A DNA stretch of 34,074 bases from an uncultured Prevotellaceae bacterium (GTDB lineage Bacteria > Bacteroidota > Bacteroidia > Bacteroidales > Bacteroidaceae): positions 1 to 34,074 of the forward strand of contig CADBBP010000014.1 in the NCBI GenBank assembly GCA_902792855.1, read 5' to 3'. Both the position numbers and the translations under genes were made by a program. Under the pieces are notes generated by a model, which worked only from the letters and a program-made list of their open reading frames with translations, searched no databases and had not been told where the DNA came from. Each line of letters opens with the position of its first letter. The stretch's first letter is position 1. Below, piece by piece: positions 25,979-33,951 of the stretch.

Positions 25979-26753
25979 CTGGCTGTCCGTCATCAAGGTA
26001 CTCCCGCATGAGTCCTGCTGCGTCCTGCACGGCAGACTGCCGTCTTGACGCATTTGGTTGATGGCTTGTTTCATTTCCATGACTGTCATAGGTTAACGGT
26101 TCATTCTCCCAGACTCTAAGGGAAAGGAAATTCTCGAAGTTCCTCCGGTACCTAACCTCGGGTCGTGAGGCAACATACCCTGGCACGTATTCAAAGATGG
26201 CGGCCTTGTCCGCCTCGGAAAGGAGATTCCACTTTTCCCTTAAAGTCGAAACATTCCCGACGTTCTTGCCATACATCCTCCAGATCTCATCGAAGGTGTA
26301 CCGCTCGTCCGCCTTAGGCTTCATGGAAACGACAGTTTCCAAGCCTTCACTATCACTTTCATTGACACTGACATTTTCATTATCAGTATCATTGACATTA
26401 TCATTAAGGATAACGTCCGATGCCGTTGGATGCGCAGGGTTATCGTCCGATACCGGCAGATGCCTTCCGACATCAGCCGATACCTTTCTTGCATAGCATT
26501 TCCTCATGTGGGAGTATTCCTTGTTCCTCCTGCATTTCTCCGCCCATTTCTCCGCTTCACGGTCGATTTGCGTGCGGAACATCTCGAACATGGCGGCGAT
26601 GGCAGGATCCTGGGACTTGGAAATCTCCATGTCATTGACATATGCGAAAATCAACTTGAACAGCTTACCCGCCTGTTCGTCGGTGAGCACACTGACGGCT
26701 GTCACGAAATCTGCGAACAGTACGAAGCTCTTTTTCTTTAGTTTTGCATCCAT
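25971..26753 (-). CDS. DUF6291-like protein, possible replication/transfer factor
   Basis: 260 residues. The N-terminus (KKKSFVLFADFVTAVSVLTDEQAGKLFKLIFAYVND) and the MFEMFRTQIDREAEKWAEKCRR helix match the DUF6291 pattern. A low-complexity acidic, Asn-rich linker follows (VILNDNVNDTDNENVSVNES). The C-terminal part resembles a small helical domain (YTFDEIWRMYGKNVGNVSTL, FENFLSLRVWENEPL), as in phage or plasmid replication helper proteins. It follows the HTH gene by 3 bp and overlaps the next gene by 8 bp. No biochemical role is established. Confidence 0.68.
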   Translation of the reverse strand: MDAKLKKKSFVLFADFVTAVSVLTDEQAGKLFKLIFAYVNDMEISKSQDPAIAAMFEMFRTQIDREAEKWAEKCRRNKEYSHMRKCYARKVSADVGRHLPVSDDNPAHPTASDVILNDNVNDTDNENVSVNESDSEGLETVVSMKPKADERYTFDEIWRMYGKNVGNVSTLREKWNLLSEADKAAIFEYVPGYVASRPEVRYRRNFENFLSLRVWENEPLTYDSHGNETSHQPNASRRQSAVQDAAGLMREYLDDGQPDA

Positions 26754-26756
26754 AGC

Positions 26757-27053
26757 CTATTCCTCCACAAGTTTAAGGTTGGACTCACGATAGTAAACCT
26801 TCCCGCCAACTTTCGTCTGGGTGAGAATGCCGGCTTGTCGCCAACGCCAAAGGGTTGATTTGCTGACATGGTGTTTCCTTGCGAATTCATCCGGTGAATA
26901 GAGTGTGTCATCCTCCTTGCTGTTGCCACTCGAATTCATCACCTCGTTTGCAACGGACAAGGCGAATTCCTTCAGGTCGGCGGCAGTGATCACCAACTGC
27001 ATGTTCGGACTCATGGACAGCAAATCCTCGATTCTTACACTATTATGTGTCAT
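26757..27053 (-). CDS. Helix-turn-helix (excisionase/MerR-like) protein
   Basis: 98 residues with a C-terminal winged-HTH: YSPDEFARKHHVSKSTLWRW followed by RQAGILTQTKVGGKVYYRES. This is the HTH_17 excisionase-type fold found in nearly all Bacteroidales mobilizable elements, where it helps recombination direction or represses module promoters. The N-terminal half has a helix likely to dimerize (ITAADLKEFALSVANEV). It heads the operon HTH-DUF6291-DUF6633 and is preceded by a structured leader and a strong promoter. Confidence 0.85.
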   Translation of the reverse strand: MTHNSVRIEDLLSMSPNMQLVITAADLKEFALSVANEVMNSSGNSKEDDTLYSPDEFARKHHVSKSTLWRWRQAGILTQTKVGGKVYYRESNLKLVEE

Positions 27054-27093
27054 ATTACAATGAAATTGAAAAGGAAGTGGTCTTGTGTCCGTC

Positions 27094-27156
27094 TAACAGG
27101 CAACGGTTACCTTGCAAACCACCGCTTTATGTTGCGGAGCCTGTTATCTTCCGCAA
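27094..27156 (-). ncRNA. Structured 5' leader of the HTH operon (candidate pseudoknot)
   Basis: In the leader, TTGCGGA (minus strand, 27156-27150) pairs with TCCGCAA (27138-27132). The loop holds TAACAGGC, complementary to GCCTGTTA at 27101-27094, so hairpin and pseudoknot can form. The ATG lies 41 bases further on. A cis-acting RNA, attenuator or protein-binding site is possible. The 5' untranslated region would be about 107 bases. Confidence 0.4.
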
Positions 27157-27166
27157 AAAGCTGATG

Positions 27167-27197
27167 CAAAGTTATTGATTGAAAAAGCTGAATGCAA
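27167..27197 (-). promoter_or_regulatory. Promoter of the HTH-DUF6291-DUF6633 operon
   Basis: Minus strand TTG (27197-27195), exactly 20 bp, TAACTTTG (27174-27167): a perfect match to the pattern. Confidence 0.75.
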
Positions 27198-27214
27198 TTA
27201 AATGCAAAACAACC

Positions 27215-27241
27215 TTGACAACTGGTTTCATAAGTTGTCAA
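27215..27241. repeat. 9-bp inverted repeat upstream of the HTH promoter
   Basis: TTGACAACT (27215-27223) and AGTTGTCAA (27233-27241) are exact complements with a 9-bp spacer. Position just upstream of the -33 box suggests an operator or the terminator stem of the preceding gene; no T-run follows, so an operator is more likely. Confidence 0.5.
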
Positions 27242-27286
27242 AGTTGTTTGAATTGTCGTGCAAATAATTGAAAAATAGGTTGTTAC

Positions 27287-27913
27287 CTACAATTTTTGAA
27301 GTGTGATTTTACTTGGGATTTTCTTCTTGAACCTGGAGAATCCCGCCTTGTCTATGACATTCGGGAAAGTTTCATCGAAGGCACGGAAGGTGATGTCTGT
27401 GCTGATGTTCTTTCCCAATTCCGGAAGGATGCACTCCTCCAAAGCCTTTTGTCCTTTCCTTCCTTCTATCAAATCTTTGAGTTGTTGTATGTAGGCTGTC
27501 TTGTCAGGAATGTCCTTCCCTATGACAAAGTCCATGATGGTACGTGTGTCTATGCTTTTCCCGGGTTTTGATTTTCGTGAAGCATCTTCTTTTGGGTCTG
27601 TATTCATGGATTCTTTTTCGTCGTCCATCTTGTTATCCTGCCTTTTCTTGTCGAAATAGAATAGGATACCGCAAATCAGACCAACTGAAAGGGGTATGCT
27701 CACTCCTATGGATTTTCTTAGGAAAAAGCAGAATGTAACATATGCCACGAAGACAGAAACCACGAAGAGAGCCAAGGCATGTTCAAACTTTCTGCCTTTC
27801 TTTTTATATACATACAAGATGGAAACCATCCATATGAAGAAAGTGGATGCTGGCCAGACAATCTCATTGAAGGTGCAGAGAAATTCGTTGAAGTAGTTGA
27901 TGATATTGTCCAT
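27287..27913 (-). CDS. Membrane protein next to the integrase, unknown function
   Basis: 208 residues. Three TM segments in the first 80 residues (WPASTFFIWMVSILYVY; HALALFVVSVFVAYVTFCFF; IGVSIPLSVGLICGILFYF) are followed by a cytoplasmic basic and acidic linker and a C-terminal globular part (TRTIMDFVIGKDIPDKTAYI, GLSRFKKKIP-like end). No family is recognised. It starts 38 bp after the integrase stop, so the two probably share a transcript, which is unusual for a gene not known to take part in recombination. Confidence 0.65.
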   Translation of the reverse strand: MDNIINYFNEFLCTFNEIVWPASTFFIWMVSILYVYKKKGRKFEHALALFVVSVFVAYVTFCFFLRKSIGVSIPLSVGLICGILFYFDKKRQDNKMDDEKESMNTDPKEDASRKSKPGKSIDTRTIMDFVIGKDIPDKTAYIQQLKDLIEGRKGQKALEECILPELGKNISTDITFRAFDETFPNVIDKAGFSRFKKKIPSKITLQKL

Positions 27914-27951
27914 AGATGATGATGCTTTTTGTAAACGACCATGCCCATCCC

Positions 27952-29481
27952 TTATCCAAGTTGATTGATGACATCCCTGAGTGTGGAGTCCTCAATCTTT
28001 CTATAGCGCTTGAACGCCTGGCTGCCTTCCACATGCCCGCTCATTTTTCCTATGAGGTTTGGGTCTTGAACCTTGAAATACGCATTGCCTATGAAAGTGC
28101 GCCTTGCCAAATGGCTGCTGGCAATCTCATTGATGGGTCTGAACTCATTCTCTCCGGTCAACGGATTCCTCACCTCGACATCCCTTGTCACTCCGGCCAG
28201 TTTGAAAATCACCTTGATGGCATCGTTGTATTTCTGGGCTGATATGAATGGGAACAGCCTGCCCATGGGATCCATTCCTCTATATTTCTCAATTAGAGCT
28301 TGCGCCTTGGGGTGAAGTGGAACACGTGCTTGCATTCCTTCCTCTCCATTATCTTTAGTCTTGTGCGGAGTGTATACAAGAATCCCGTCCACGATGTATT
28401 TGCTGGTCATTTTGAGCAGGTCACCAACACGACATCCTATCAGGCATTGAAACACAAATATGTCTCGTTGAGCCATTATCGTTTTGAGCGGCATCTTGAC
28501 TGTCTTTTGTTCTTTGGCATCCATCTTTTTCCACTCCATTTCAATGTCTGTTTCCTCAATCTTGTTACGTTCTTCTATTGTTATATAATAAGGTACACCC
28601 ACCTTTGCTGTGCCAATTATAATGCCGTCAAAAGGATGGTTTTTTGTAAATCCTTCTTCCTCAAAGAACAAGAAGAGTGATTTCAAGCGAGTTCGCATTT
28701 TGATGACCGTGTTTTCTCCCCGCTCTTGAATAGTGCCATTGCCTTTTTTCACAGAGGCTGGATAGGAGGATAGCAGTTTTATGAAGATGTTGGGATGCAT
28801 TTCTGATATGTGTTTCTCATTCCGAAGGTATTCAGAGAAATTGTCTATATCGTCACTTGTCACTTTGTCGATATCCCATCTGAATGCCTTCCGTTTTTTA
28901 TCAGTAGCACGGATGTATCCTTCATATCTGGCAACTGCCCTGCTAAGGACACGAAAGACCCTGGCGTGTGATTCCGCCAGCTTGCGTTTTGTGATGTAGA
29001 GTTCAACCAACTCATAAAAAGACACCTTCCTCTCCTCTTTCGGGAGATATTTCTCTGGGTGGTTTTGTTTGTCGATGATACTGAGAAGCCATTTCTTTGT
29101 CAGTGCACCCTGGGGCGTAGATTCGAAAGACAGGGCAATTTGCTTCTTTATCTTCTCTATTCGCTCTGCCTGTAGTTCATGATACTTCACCTCGTCGTTC
29201 TTGATACGCCGCTTGCATACCACGATGATACCACTGTTACGGAGAATCCACCCGTTTTTCTTTGCAACAGTCACGGAAGCAGTGATGGCATTGGCAGTGA
29301 TGGGCTTCAGCGGCTTGATAGTTTTCTTCCTATCGATGTAGTATTCAAAATAATCGGGATTGATGAACACCTCGCTTTTGGCATAAATGTCGATGTGGTT
29401 GTGAAAGAACCTTATCATTATTTCGGCTCTTCCTGTCTCTTTCTGGATCTTGTTTGATAGCCTTAATTCAATTGTCGCCAT
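27952..29481 (-). CDS. Tyrosine recombinase (integrase) of the element
   Basis: 509 residues, somewhat longer than most XerD-like proteins. It has an N-terminal arm-binding and SAM-like core-binding region (FYELVELYITKRKLAESHAR; NFSEYLRNEKHISEMH) and the catalytic domain. The catalytic residues are Arg351 (LIGCRVGDLL), His457 and Arg460 (SSHLARRTF), His483 (MSGHVEG) and nucleophile Tyr493 (KRYRKI). It would integrate the element at the tRNA-Gln 3' end and, with the HTH protein, excise it. It lies about 360 bp inside attR. All active-site residues are intact, so the gene appears functional. Confidence 0.95.
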   Translation of the reverse strand: MATIELRLSNKIQKETGRAEIMIRFFHNHIDIYAKSEVFINPDYFEYYIDRKKTIKPLKPITANAITASVTVAKKNGWILRNSGIIVVCKRRIKNDEVKYHELQAERIEKIKKQIALSFESTPQGALTKKWLLSIIDKQNHPEKYLPKEERKVSFYELVELYITKRKLAESHARVFRVLSRAVARYEGYIRATDKKRKAFRWDIDKVTSDDIDNFSEYLRNEKHISEMHPNIFIKLLSSYPASVKKGNGTIQERGENTVIKMRTRLKSLFLFFEEEGFTKNHPFDGIIIGTAKVGVPYYITIEERNKIEETDIEMEWKKMDAKEQKTVKMPLKTIMAQRDIFVFQCLIGCRVGDLLKMTSKYIVDGILVYTPHKTKDNGEEGMQARVPLHPKAQALIEKYRGMDPMGRLFPFISAQKYNDAIKVIFKLAGVTRDVEVRNPLTGENEFRPINEIASSHLARRTFIGNAYFKVQDPNLIGKMSGHVEGSQAFKRYRKIEDSTLRDVINQLG

Positions 29482-29534
29482 ATGATTCTTTTTTTGCGGT
29501 TATGATGCCGAAAAAAAGAAAGGAAATATATAGC

Positions 29535-29665
29535 TTATTTATCGGCACCGTTAATAAAACTGGAAAAAACAGACATTTCCACGCTCCGCGTTTCGATGTC
29601 AACATCACCTCTCTCAATGGCCAATTCCGGGAATACAAAACCCAGGAGGGAGGGCCGATAAATAA
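29535..29665. repeat. 12-bp inverted repeats in the integrase leader
   Basis: TTATTTATCGGC (29535-29546) and GCCGATAAATAA (29654-29665) are exact complements 107 bp apart. The second lies at the predicted transcript start. They may be recombinase arm sites or the base of a long leader stem. The rest of 29482-29838 shows no gene. Confidence 0.55.
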
Positions 29666-29670
29666 TGATG

Positions 29671-29701
29671 CAAAGGTAATCTTTTTCTTTTTCCTTTCCA
29701 A
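29671..29701 (-). promoter_or_regulatory. Promoter of the integrase gene
   Basis: Minus strand TTG (29701-29699), 20 bp, TACCTTTG (29678-29671): a perfect match. It leaves a 5' leader of about 185 bases before the ATG at 29481. Confidence 0.75.
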
Positions 29702-29838
29702 TTTTTTTCCCGAATTTTTCCCGACTTATTTTCAATATCTTCAAATTTCAAGAATTTTTGTGAAATCCACAAAAAATTGGGAATGCTGATTATCATGCAG
29801 TTAATTGTTTTCGATTGCATACGATTTCAAATCTGATT

Positions 29839-29870
29839 ATCCCGGTGACCCAACATCAAAAATCGCCAAG
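29839..29870 (+). other. attR: right attachment repeat
   Basis: Identical over 32 bp to 18704-18735, namely the tRNA-Gln 3' end (ATCCCGGTGACCCA and A), the spacer CATC and the terminator arm. No complete tRNA is present here. Confidence 0.9.
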
Positions 29871-29900
29871 TCGCTGACAATAAAGCACTTGGCGATTTTT
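29858..29900. terminator. Terminator at attR, original chromosomal copy
   Basis: A 13-bp stem AAAAATCGCCAAG/CTTGGCGATTTTT with loop TCGCTGACAATAAAGCA, T-runs on both sides. The loop is close to that of the terminator at 33952, unlike the tRNA-side copy, so this is probably the chromosome's own terminator. It now serves the C10 protease gene from the right. Confidence 0.8.
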
Positions 29901-30071
29901 ATTATCCAAACTAACCGAAAACAACCGAATTTTCGAGTTGGTTCGACCTGGTTGCTTAGGCACTTCTTTATAATATCTTTACTAATACTCATATAAACTA
30001 TGCTTTATAAGAAACTGACAATTTTATTAAGTTCAGTTTACAAAAGTAGGCATTTTATATGTTCGAGAGCA

Positions 30072-32438
30072 CTATTCCCTCTGGCCGAGGATGATGTCCA
30101 CCAAGCCCGTCACGTCGGCAATGGTTATCACTCCGTCCTTGTTGATATCTGCTGTCATCAAGTCGTAGCTCGTGACGGCACTGCCCATGATGATGCCCAC
30201 CAAATTCGCTATGTCGGCAACGGTCAGGCTCCCGTCACCGTTCACGTCACCGGGCCGTGTATTGGGGAAGACGATGGTGTATGCCGTTGTACCAATGAGC
30301 GTTCGCAGCGAACCCTCGCTGTAGAAATAAGACCAGAAGAAGTACTGCCAGTCATAGACAACGTTGGTCATGTCGAATTGCATCGTGGTGGTTTCGCCAG
30401 GAGCAAGTGTCAAGTGCTGGCTGATGCTCTGCACATTTGAACCGTATGCGTCATGGGTATGCTTGTAAATCCTGGCATTGATGTCCTCGTCATAGATTGT
30501 ATCGCCGTTGTTGGTGATGGTGAGCACGACGCTGAACTTGTCGCTTGTGATGACCTTGCCCTCGGCATCGGTCACGTTGAGTACGTTGGCCGTGGCACTC
30601 AGTTTGGCGACTGGCATCGGGTTGATGGTGATGTTCCGGGTGCTGACAGGGTTGCTTCCATCCTTGTTCCACGACCAGGTGAGGGTGTAGTTGCCTGCAT
30701 CCTTGAACAAGTAGTTATATTCGATGTCGCCCGTCTCTCCCGGTTCCAAGTCCACATACCCTGCAGCGCCATACAGACCATCGACGAACATATACAGCAA
30801 ATGGTTGCTTGAATAGCCATTGTTGGTCATGTTCACATCCACGTTGATGTATTGCCCGTTGTGCATATAGCCCATTATGTCGATGTTGTTGATGGTGTAG
30901 TTGGGCGTGCCGGCAGTGCCGTGTCCGGTGGCGGTGCATTTGGTGCCATTGATGGTCACCTCGATATAGTTGCGGTCGGAGCCGGCGCATGGCCGCCAGT
31001 CATCCTTGCCCACCTCACCGCACATTGGCAGGATGCGGTAAGTGCCGGAAGTGATGCCCGCACCCACTTTCAACTCCCTTTTGGAGTGGTTGATCAAGTA
31101 ACCAGGGATAAGGGCTTTAATGGAGGAAGTGTATAGCTTTTTGACCATCTTGTCATCCTTGAAGAGCCCCCAACCATAACGCACGGCAATTGTGTCTGAG
31201 GTATAGTTGCGGAACGCACCTGAGACATTGAACGTGAATGCATCAGAAGTGGCAGAACGGGTATTGGTGTAACTGTTGAATGTTACACCGGTTGCGGTGA
31301 GCAAGACGTTGTTGCTGCCACCCTTGTTGGGCTGGAAGCCTACGATGGCGCCTTGATTCCTGACGTAACTATAAACGCCGTAGGTAGTTCTCGTCCCCTG
31401 TTCTTCGGGGTTGAGCACATTGAGCACGAAGTAACCGTTTTTTCGGCTGTTCCACCCCCAGTTGAAGTGGAACAAGCCGTTGCCGTCAAAGCCGTCGCAG
31501 ATGAAGGTATGGCCATTGGACTTCGTGCTGCCACAGTAGATGACGGGACGCCCGGCAGCCAACTCGCCATAGACGAGGTCGACCCACCCTTGCGTGCTAT
31601 AGCTGTCGCGGTTCTCCATGTGAGCACCGGGGTCGTAGTCGAAGTAGGAGGCTGCAAAGTTGGGGATGTACTGAGTGAGCGTTCCTGATGCATCCTCCTG
31701 GAAATCCATCTTCACGGCCTGGGCGCAATACAGGCTGAGCGTGGCGGCTGCCATGGCTTCGTCGCTCACCGTGTCGGTTTTTTCGTAGTTGTCTTTCATA
31801 AGGTCCCAGCGGAAATCAGCAACCGGCAGCTTGGGCATATAGAAACGCAGCGTTGTGGTGGTGTAGGCAGGCAGGGGACAAGTGGGGCGAGCGGGCCATT
31901 TCCAGTAATACATCACCTGGGCAAGGGCAGTAGCGACACAACCCACATAGGCATGGTCGCCCGAGGGGAGGGTGGGCAGCAGGATATTAAAGGGATTATC
32001 CATCGACCACTCTGCCTTTACAAGCGGGGCGATGGCATTGCCCGGTATGAGTTGCGGGGCGGCCTTGGCACCTTGTTCCAAAGCGGCAATCTGGGCGGCA
32101 TATCCGTCAAGCATCGACTGCATCGCCTCGGGAATGTCCTGGTCGTCAAAGGCGCCGTCCTCGCTGTAGCCCAGCACGGCAGGTGCGCGGTCGTCACCGG
32201 CAACAATGACATAACCGCCCTCATTGGCATTGAACACGTAGTAGGCGGCCTTCTCACTGCTGTCAGTTGCTGCCATGGGGGCCTTGCGGGCTTTTCTCAA
32301 GGTGCTTGACGGCATCAAGCGGTTGGCTATGAATTGGGCGGCAATTTGGCGGGCCCGACTCTCGCTGATGGGTTCTGCCCATGCCGTCGTGATGGCCAGC
32401 AGGCAAATTATCACGAATATGCTTCTCCTATTACTCAT
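30072..32438 (-). CDS. C10 family (streptopain-like) cysteine protease with dockerin-like tail
   Basis: 788 residues from the ATG at 32438; a GTG nine bases upstream is the alternative. A signal peptide (MSNRRSIFVIICLLAITTAWA) is followed by a Spi-type inhibitory propeptide (about 22-115; AAYYVFNANEGGYVIVAGDD). The peptidase domain has catalytic Cys167 in YVGCVATALAQVMYYW and His310 in SNGHTFICDGF, with the FHFNWGW block after it. Two or three beta-sandwich regions fill the middle. The last 60 residues hold paired calcium loops (DVNGDGSLTVAD and DINKDGVITIAD), as in type I dockerins. C10 proteases are secreted and cleave host or dietary proteins. Ends 170 bp from the terminator at attR. Confidence 0.93.
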   Translation of the reverse strand: MSNRRSIFVIICLLAITTAWAEPISESRARQIAAQFIANRLMPSSTLRKARKAPMAATDSSEKAAYYVFNANEGGYVIVAGDDRAPAVLGYSEDGAFDDQDIPEAMQSMLDGYAAQIAALEQGAKAAPQLIPGNAIAPLVKAEWSMDNPFNILLPTLPSGDHAYVGCVATALAQVMYYWKWPARPTCPLPAYTTTTLRFYMPKLPVADFRWDLMKDNYEKTDTVSDEAMAAATLSLYCAQAVKMDFQEDASGTLTQYIPNFAASYFDYDPGAHMENRDSYSTQGWVDLVYGELAAGRPVIYCGSTKSNGHTFICDGFDGNGLFHFNWGWNSRKNGYFVLNVLNPEEQGTRTTYGVYSYVRNQGAIVGFQPNKGGSNNVLLTATGVTFNSYTNTRSATSDAFTFNVSGAFRNYTSDTIAVRYGWGLFKDDKMVKKLYTSSIKALIPGYLINHSKRELKVGAGITSGTYRILPMCGEVGKDDWRPCAGSDRNYIEVTINGTKCTATGHGTAGTPNYTINNIDIMGYMHNGQYINVDVNMTNNGYSSNHLLYMFVDGLYGAAGYVDLEPGETGDIEYNYLFKDAGNYTLTWSWNKDGSNPVSTRNITINPMPVAKLSATANVLNVTDAEGKVITSDKFSVVLTITNNGDTIYDEDINARIYKHTHDAYGSNVQSISQHLTLAPGETTTMQFDMTNVVYDWQYFFWSYFYSEGSLRTLIGTTAYTIVFPNTRPGDVNGDGSLTVADIANLVGIIMGSAVTSYDLMTADINKDGVITIADVTGLVDIILGQRE

Positions 32439-32726
32439 TGGGTGCACCTGTTTTTAGATTCATGCCATAGGGGTTGCTAAGGAACTGACACCATATAAAG
32501 TTTACAAATGATAAGTGGACAAATTGATGTTTGCAGATATTTATGTTAATTATGTTAATTCAAAGAGCAAATTTTCAACATATAAATCCCATTGAATTAG
32601 TCATATAATTTTGTAAAGCAAGGAATTAATGGAAAATTCGTGGTAATTTGTGTTAAAATAAATCTTGCAAATTTGTCTCCATAGTTTCCCCGACGTTTGA
32701 TGACGGCATCCATCCCAATGGAATAG

Positions 32727-33281
32727 TTAGAATTCCCTGTTCATCAGCAAGTGGAATGCGTGCATCAATTCCCCTCCCACTCGTATGGCAAAGGGCGGTT
32801 CCATGGTGCGCGAACTGGTGTTGATTTCATACACCAGACCTCCGTCATCATGTTCACCATCTGGGTCGAAGTAGAGGCGGGTCTCCTGTCCCTCGTTCTT
32901 CTCATAATAGAATATCAAATTCTCCTCGTTGTCGAACAGGAATTCCTGATAATACTTGTTGCCCGGCGTGTCGAAATTGTTGGTGATGAAGTAAGGACGA
33001 TAGAGGTAGCGGTCAAGATATTCATCTACCACACCGTTATAATAATATGTCACCACATTCAAGCCAGGCGAAGTCCCCAACTTGTAGCTGCTGTTCACCA
33101 CGGTGCGGTTGGCGGGTTTGCCTTGCTTGCCCAATTGGTCGGCTTTGGCAATCTCCTGCTTGGCCTGATTGTAGATTTTGCGAATCTGCGCCACTCTGTC
33201 CTTCGCGTCAGATGTTTGTTGTGCCCCTGCTGTCTGGCAGATACTAAACAGAATCATTAAAAAAAAGAAAATCTGTCTCAT
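32727..33281 (-). CDS. Small secreted protein of unknown function
   Basis: 184 residues with a signal peptide (MRQIFFFLMILFSICQTAGAQ). Residues 25-50 form a charged helix (KDRVAQIRKIYNQAKQEIAKADQ). The rest is beta-rich and aromatic (LNVVTYYYNGVVDEYLDRYLY, YYQEFLFDNEENLIFYYEK, RLYFDPDGEHDDGGLVYEI). No family is recognised. It is 279 bp upstream of the C10 protease gene in the same direction. The gap 32448-32726 is A+T-rich and shows nothing I can name. Confidence 0.7.
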   Translation of the reverse strand: MRQIFFFLMILFSICQTAGAQQTSDAKDRVAQIRKIYNQAKQEIAKADQLGKQGKPANRTVVNSSYKLGTSPGLNVVTYYYNGVVDEYLDRYLYRPYFITNNFDTPGNKYYQEFLFDNEENLIFYYEKNEGQETRLYFDPDGEHDDGGLVYEINTSSRTMEPPFAIRVGGELMHAFHLLMNREF

Positions 33282-33560
33282 AAATAACGATTTTTCATTC
33301 TACTTGGTAAATATGCCACACAATAAGTATAGGATACACCATGCCTCGTGTCTGGCACGACAAAGGTAGCAAAAATAAAGCGAATACAAAAAAATAACGG
33401 CATATTCTTCAACGAGCGGAGCGACAAAGTTGAGCGCACAACAATTTATGTTGAAAAAAATCACCATTCAGCAAATAACATCAAAACATATAATATCCAT
33501 ATAATTATCCATTAATTTTTCCTCATTGCAATCCAAAAATGGGAGGTAATTATAATTCAC

Positions 33561-33780
33561 TGAAGTTTCCCACCTTTTCTATCACGAATTTTAGAATTAA
33601 AGAATTTTCTTTATGATGGAATTTATAGGAATTTGAGACGAAATGGCAAGCCATTTCCTGAGAATTCCCGTCGCTTCGACGAATAATTCTTGTTAATTCT
33701 TTCATTGACCATAAATTCTATAATTCTTAAATTCGTGATAAACAATTTGTTGCAAACTATTTAAGGTTGGGAAACTTTAG
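33561..33780. repeat. MITE-like repeat, copy 3, with candidate target duplication
   Basis: Ends TGAAGTTTCCCACCTT and AAGGTTGGGAAACTTTAG are near-complements, with the same inner blocks as copies 1 and 2. TAATTCAC lies at both sides (33553-33560 and 33781-33788), a candidate 8-bp target duplication. No transposase is present. The rest of 33282-33560 holds no gene. Confidence 0.72.
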
Positions 33781-33867
33781 TAATTCACATCCATTTCATA
33801 AAAAATTTATGTCCAATTCGTGGAAATTCGTGTTTTTCAATGTCATAGATGTCATGGCCAATGCAAG

Positions 33868-33947
33868 GAGCAAATGAAACTTTCGTGGATTTCGTGTTTT
33901 TCGATGTTATTACAAAGAGCAAATGAAACATTCGTGGATTTCGTGTT
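33868..33947. repeat. Two-copy direct repeat, 49-bp period
   Basis: GAGCAAATGAAAC followed by a TTCGTGGATTTCGTGTT block occurs at 33868 and again at 33917. It is A+T-rich and noncoding, next to the terminator at 33952. Confidence 0.7.
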
Positions 33948-33951
33948 GAAA

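Larger units (their letters stand above)
18704..29870. mobile_element. Integrative mobilizable element in tRNA-Gln, about 11.2 kb
   Basis: The element is bounded by 32-bp direct repeats at the 3' end of tRNA-Gln. All of its genes read leftwards. The right end has the tyrosine recombinase, an excisionase-type HTH gene and two small DUF genes. The middle has a candidate oriT, mobC and a relaxase. The left third has five cargo genes. No coupling protein or type IV secretion genes are present, so transfer would need a helper conjugative element. Cargo genes are clearly richer in A+T than the flanking housekeeping genes. The relaxase frameshift may have left it unable to mobilize. Confidence 0.9.

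Noticed and set aside
29839-29870. Second tRNA-Gln
   Set aside because: Only the last 15 bases of the tRNA are present; it is the attachment-site duplicate.
18704-29870. Prophage
   Set aside because: No capsid, terminase, portal or tail genes; mob genes and a candidate oriT fit a mobilizable element.
33868-33947. CRISPR array
   Set aside because: Just two repeats with a short A+T-rich gap, no spacers of even length and no cas genes.
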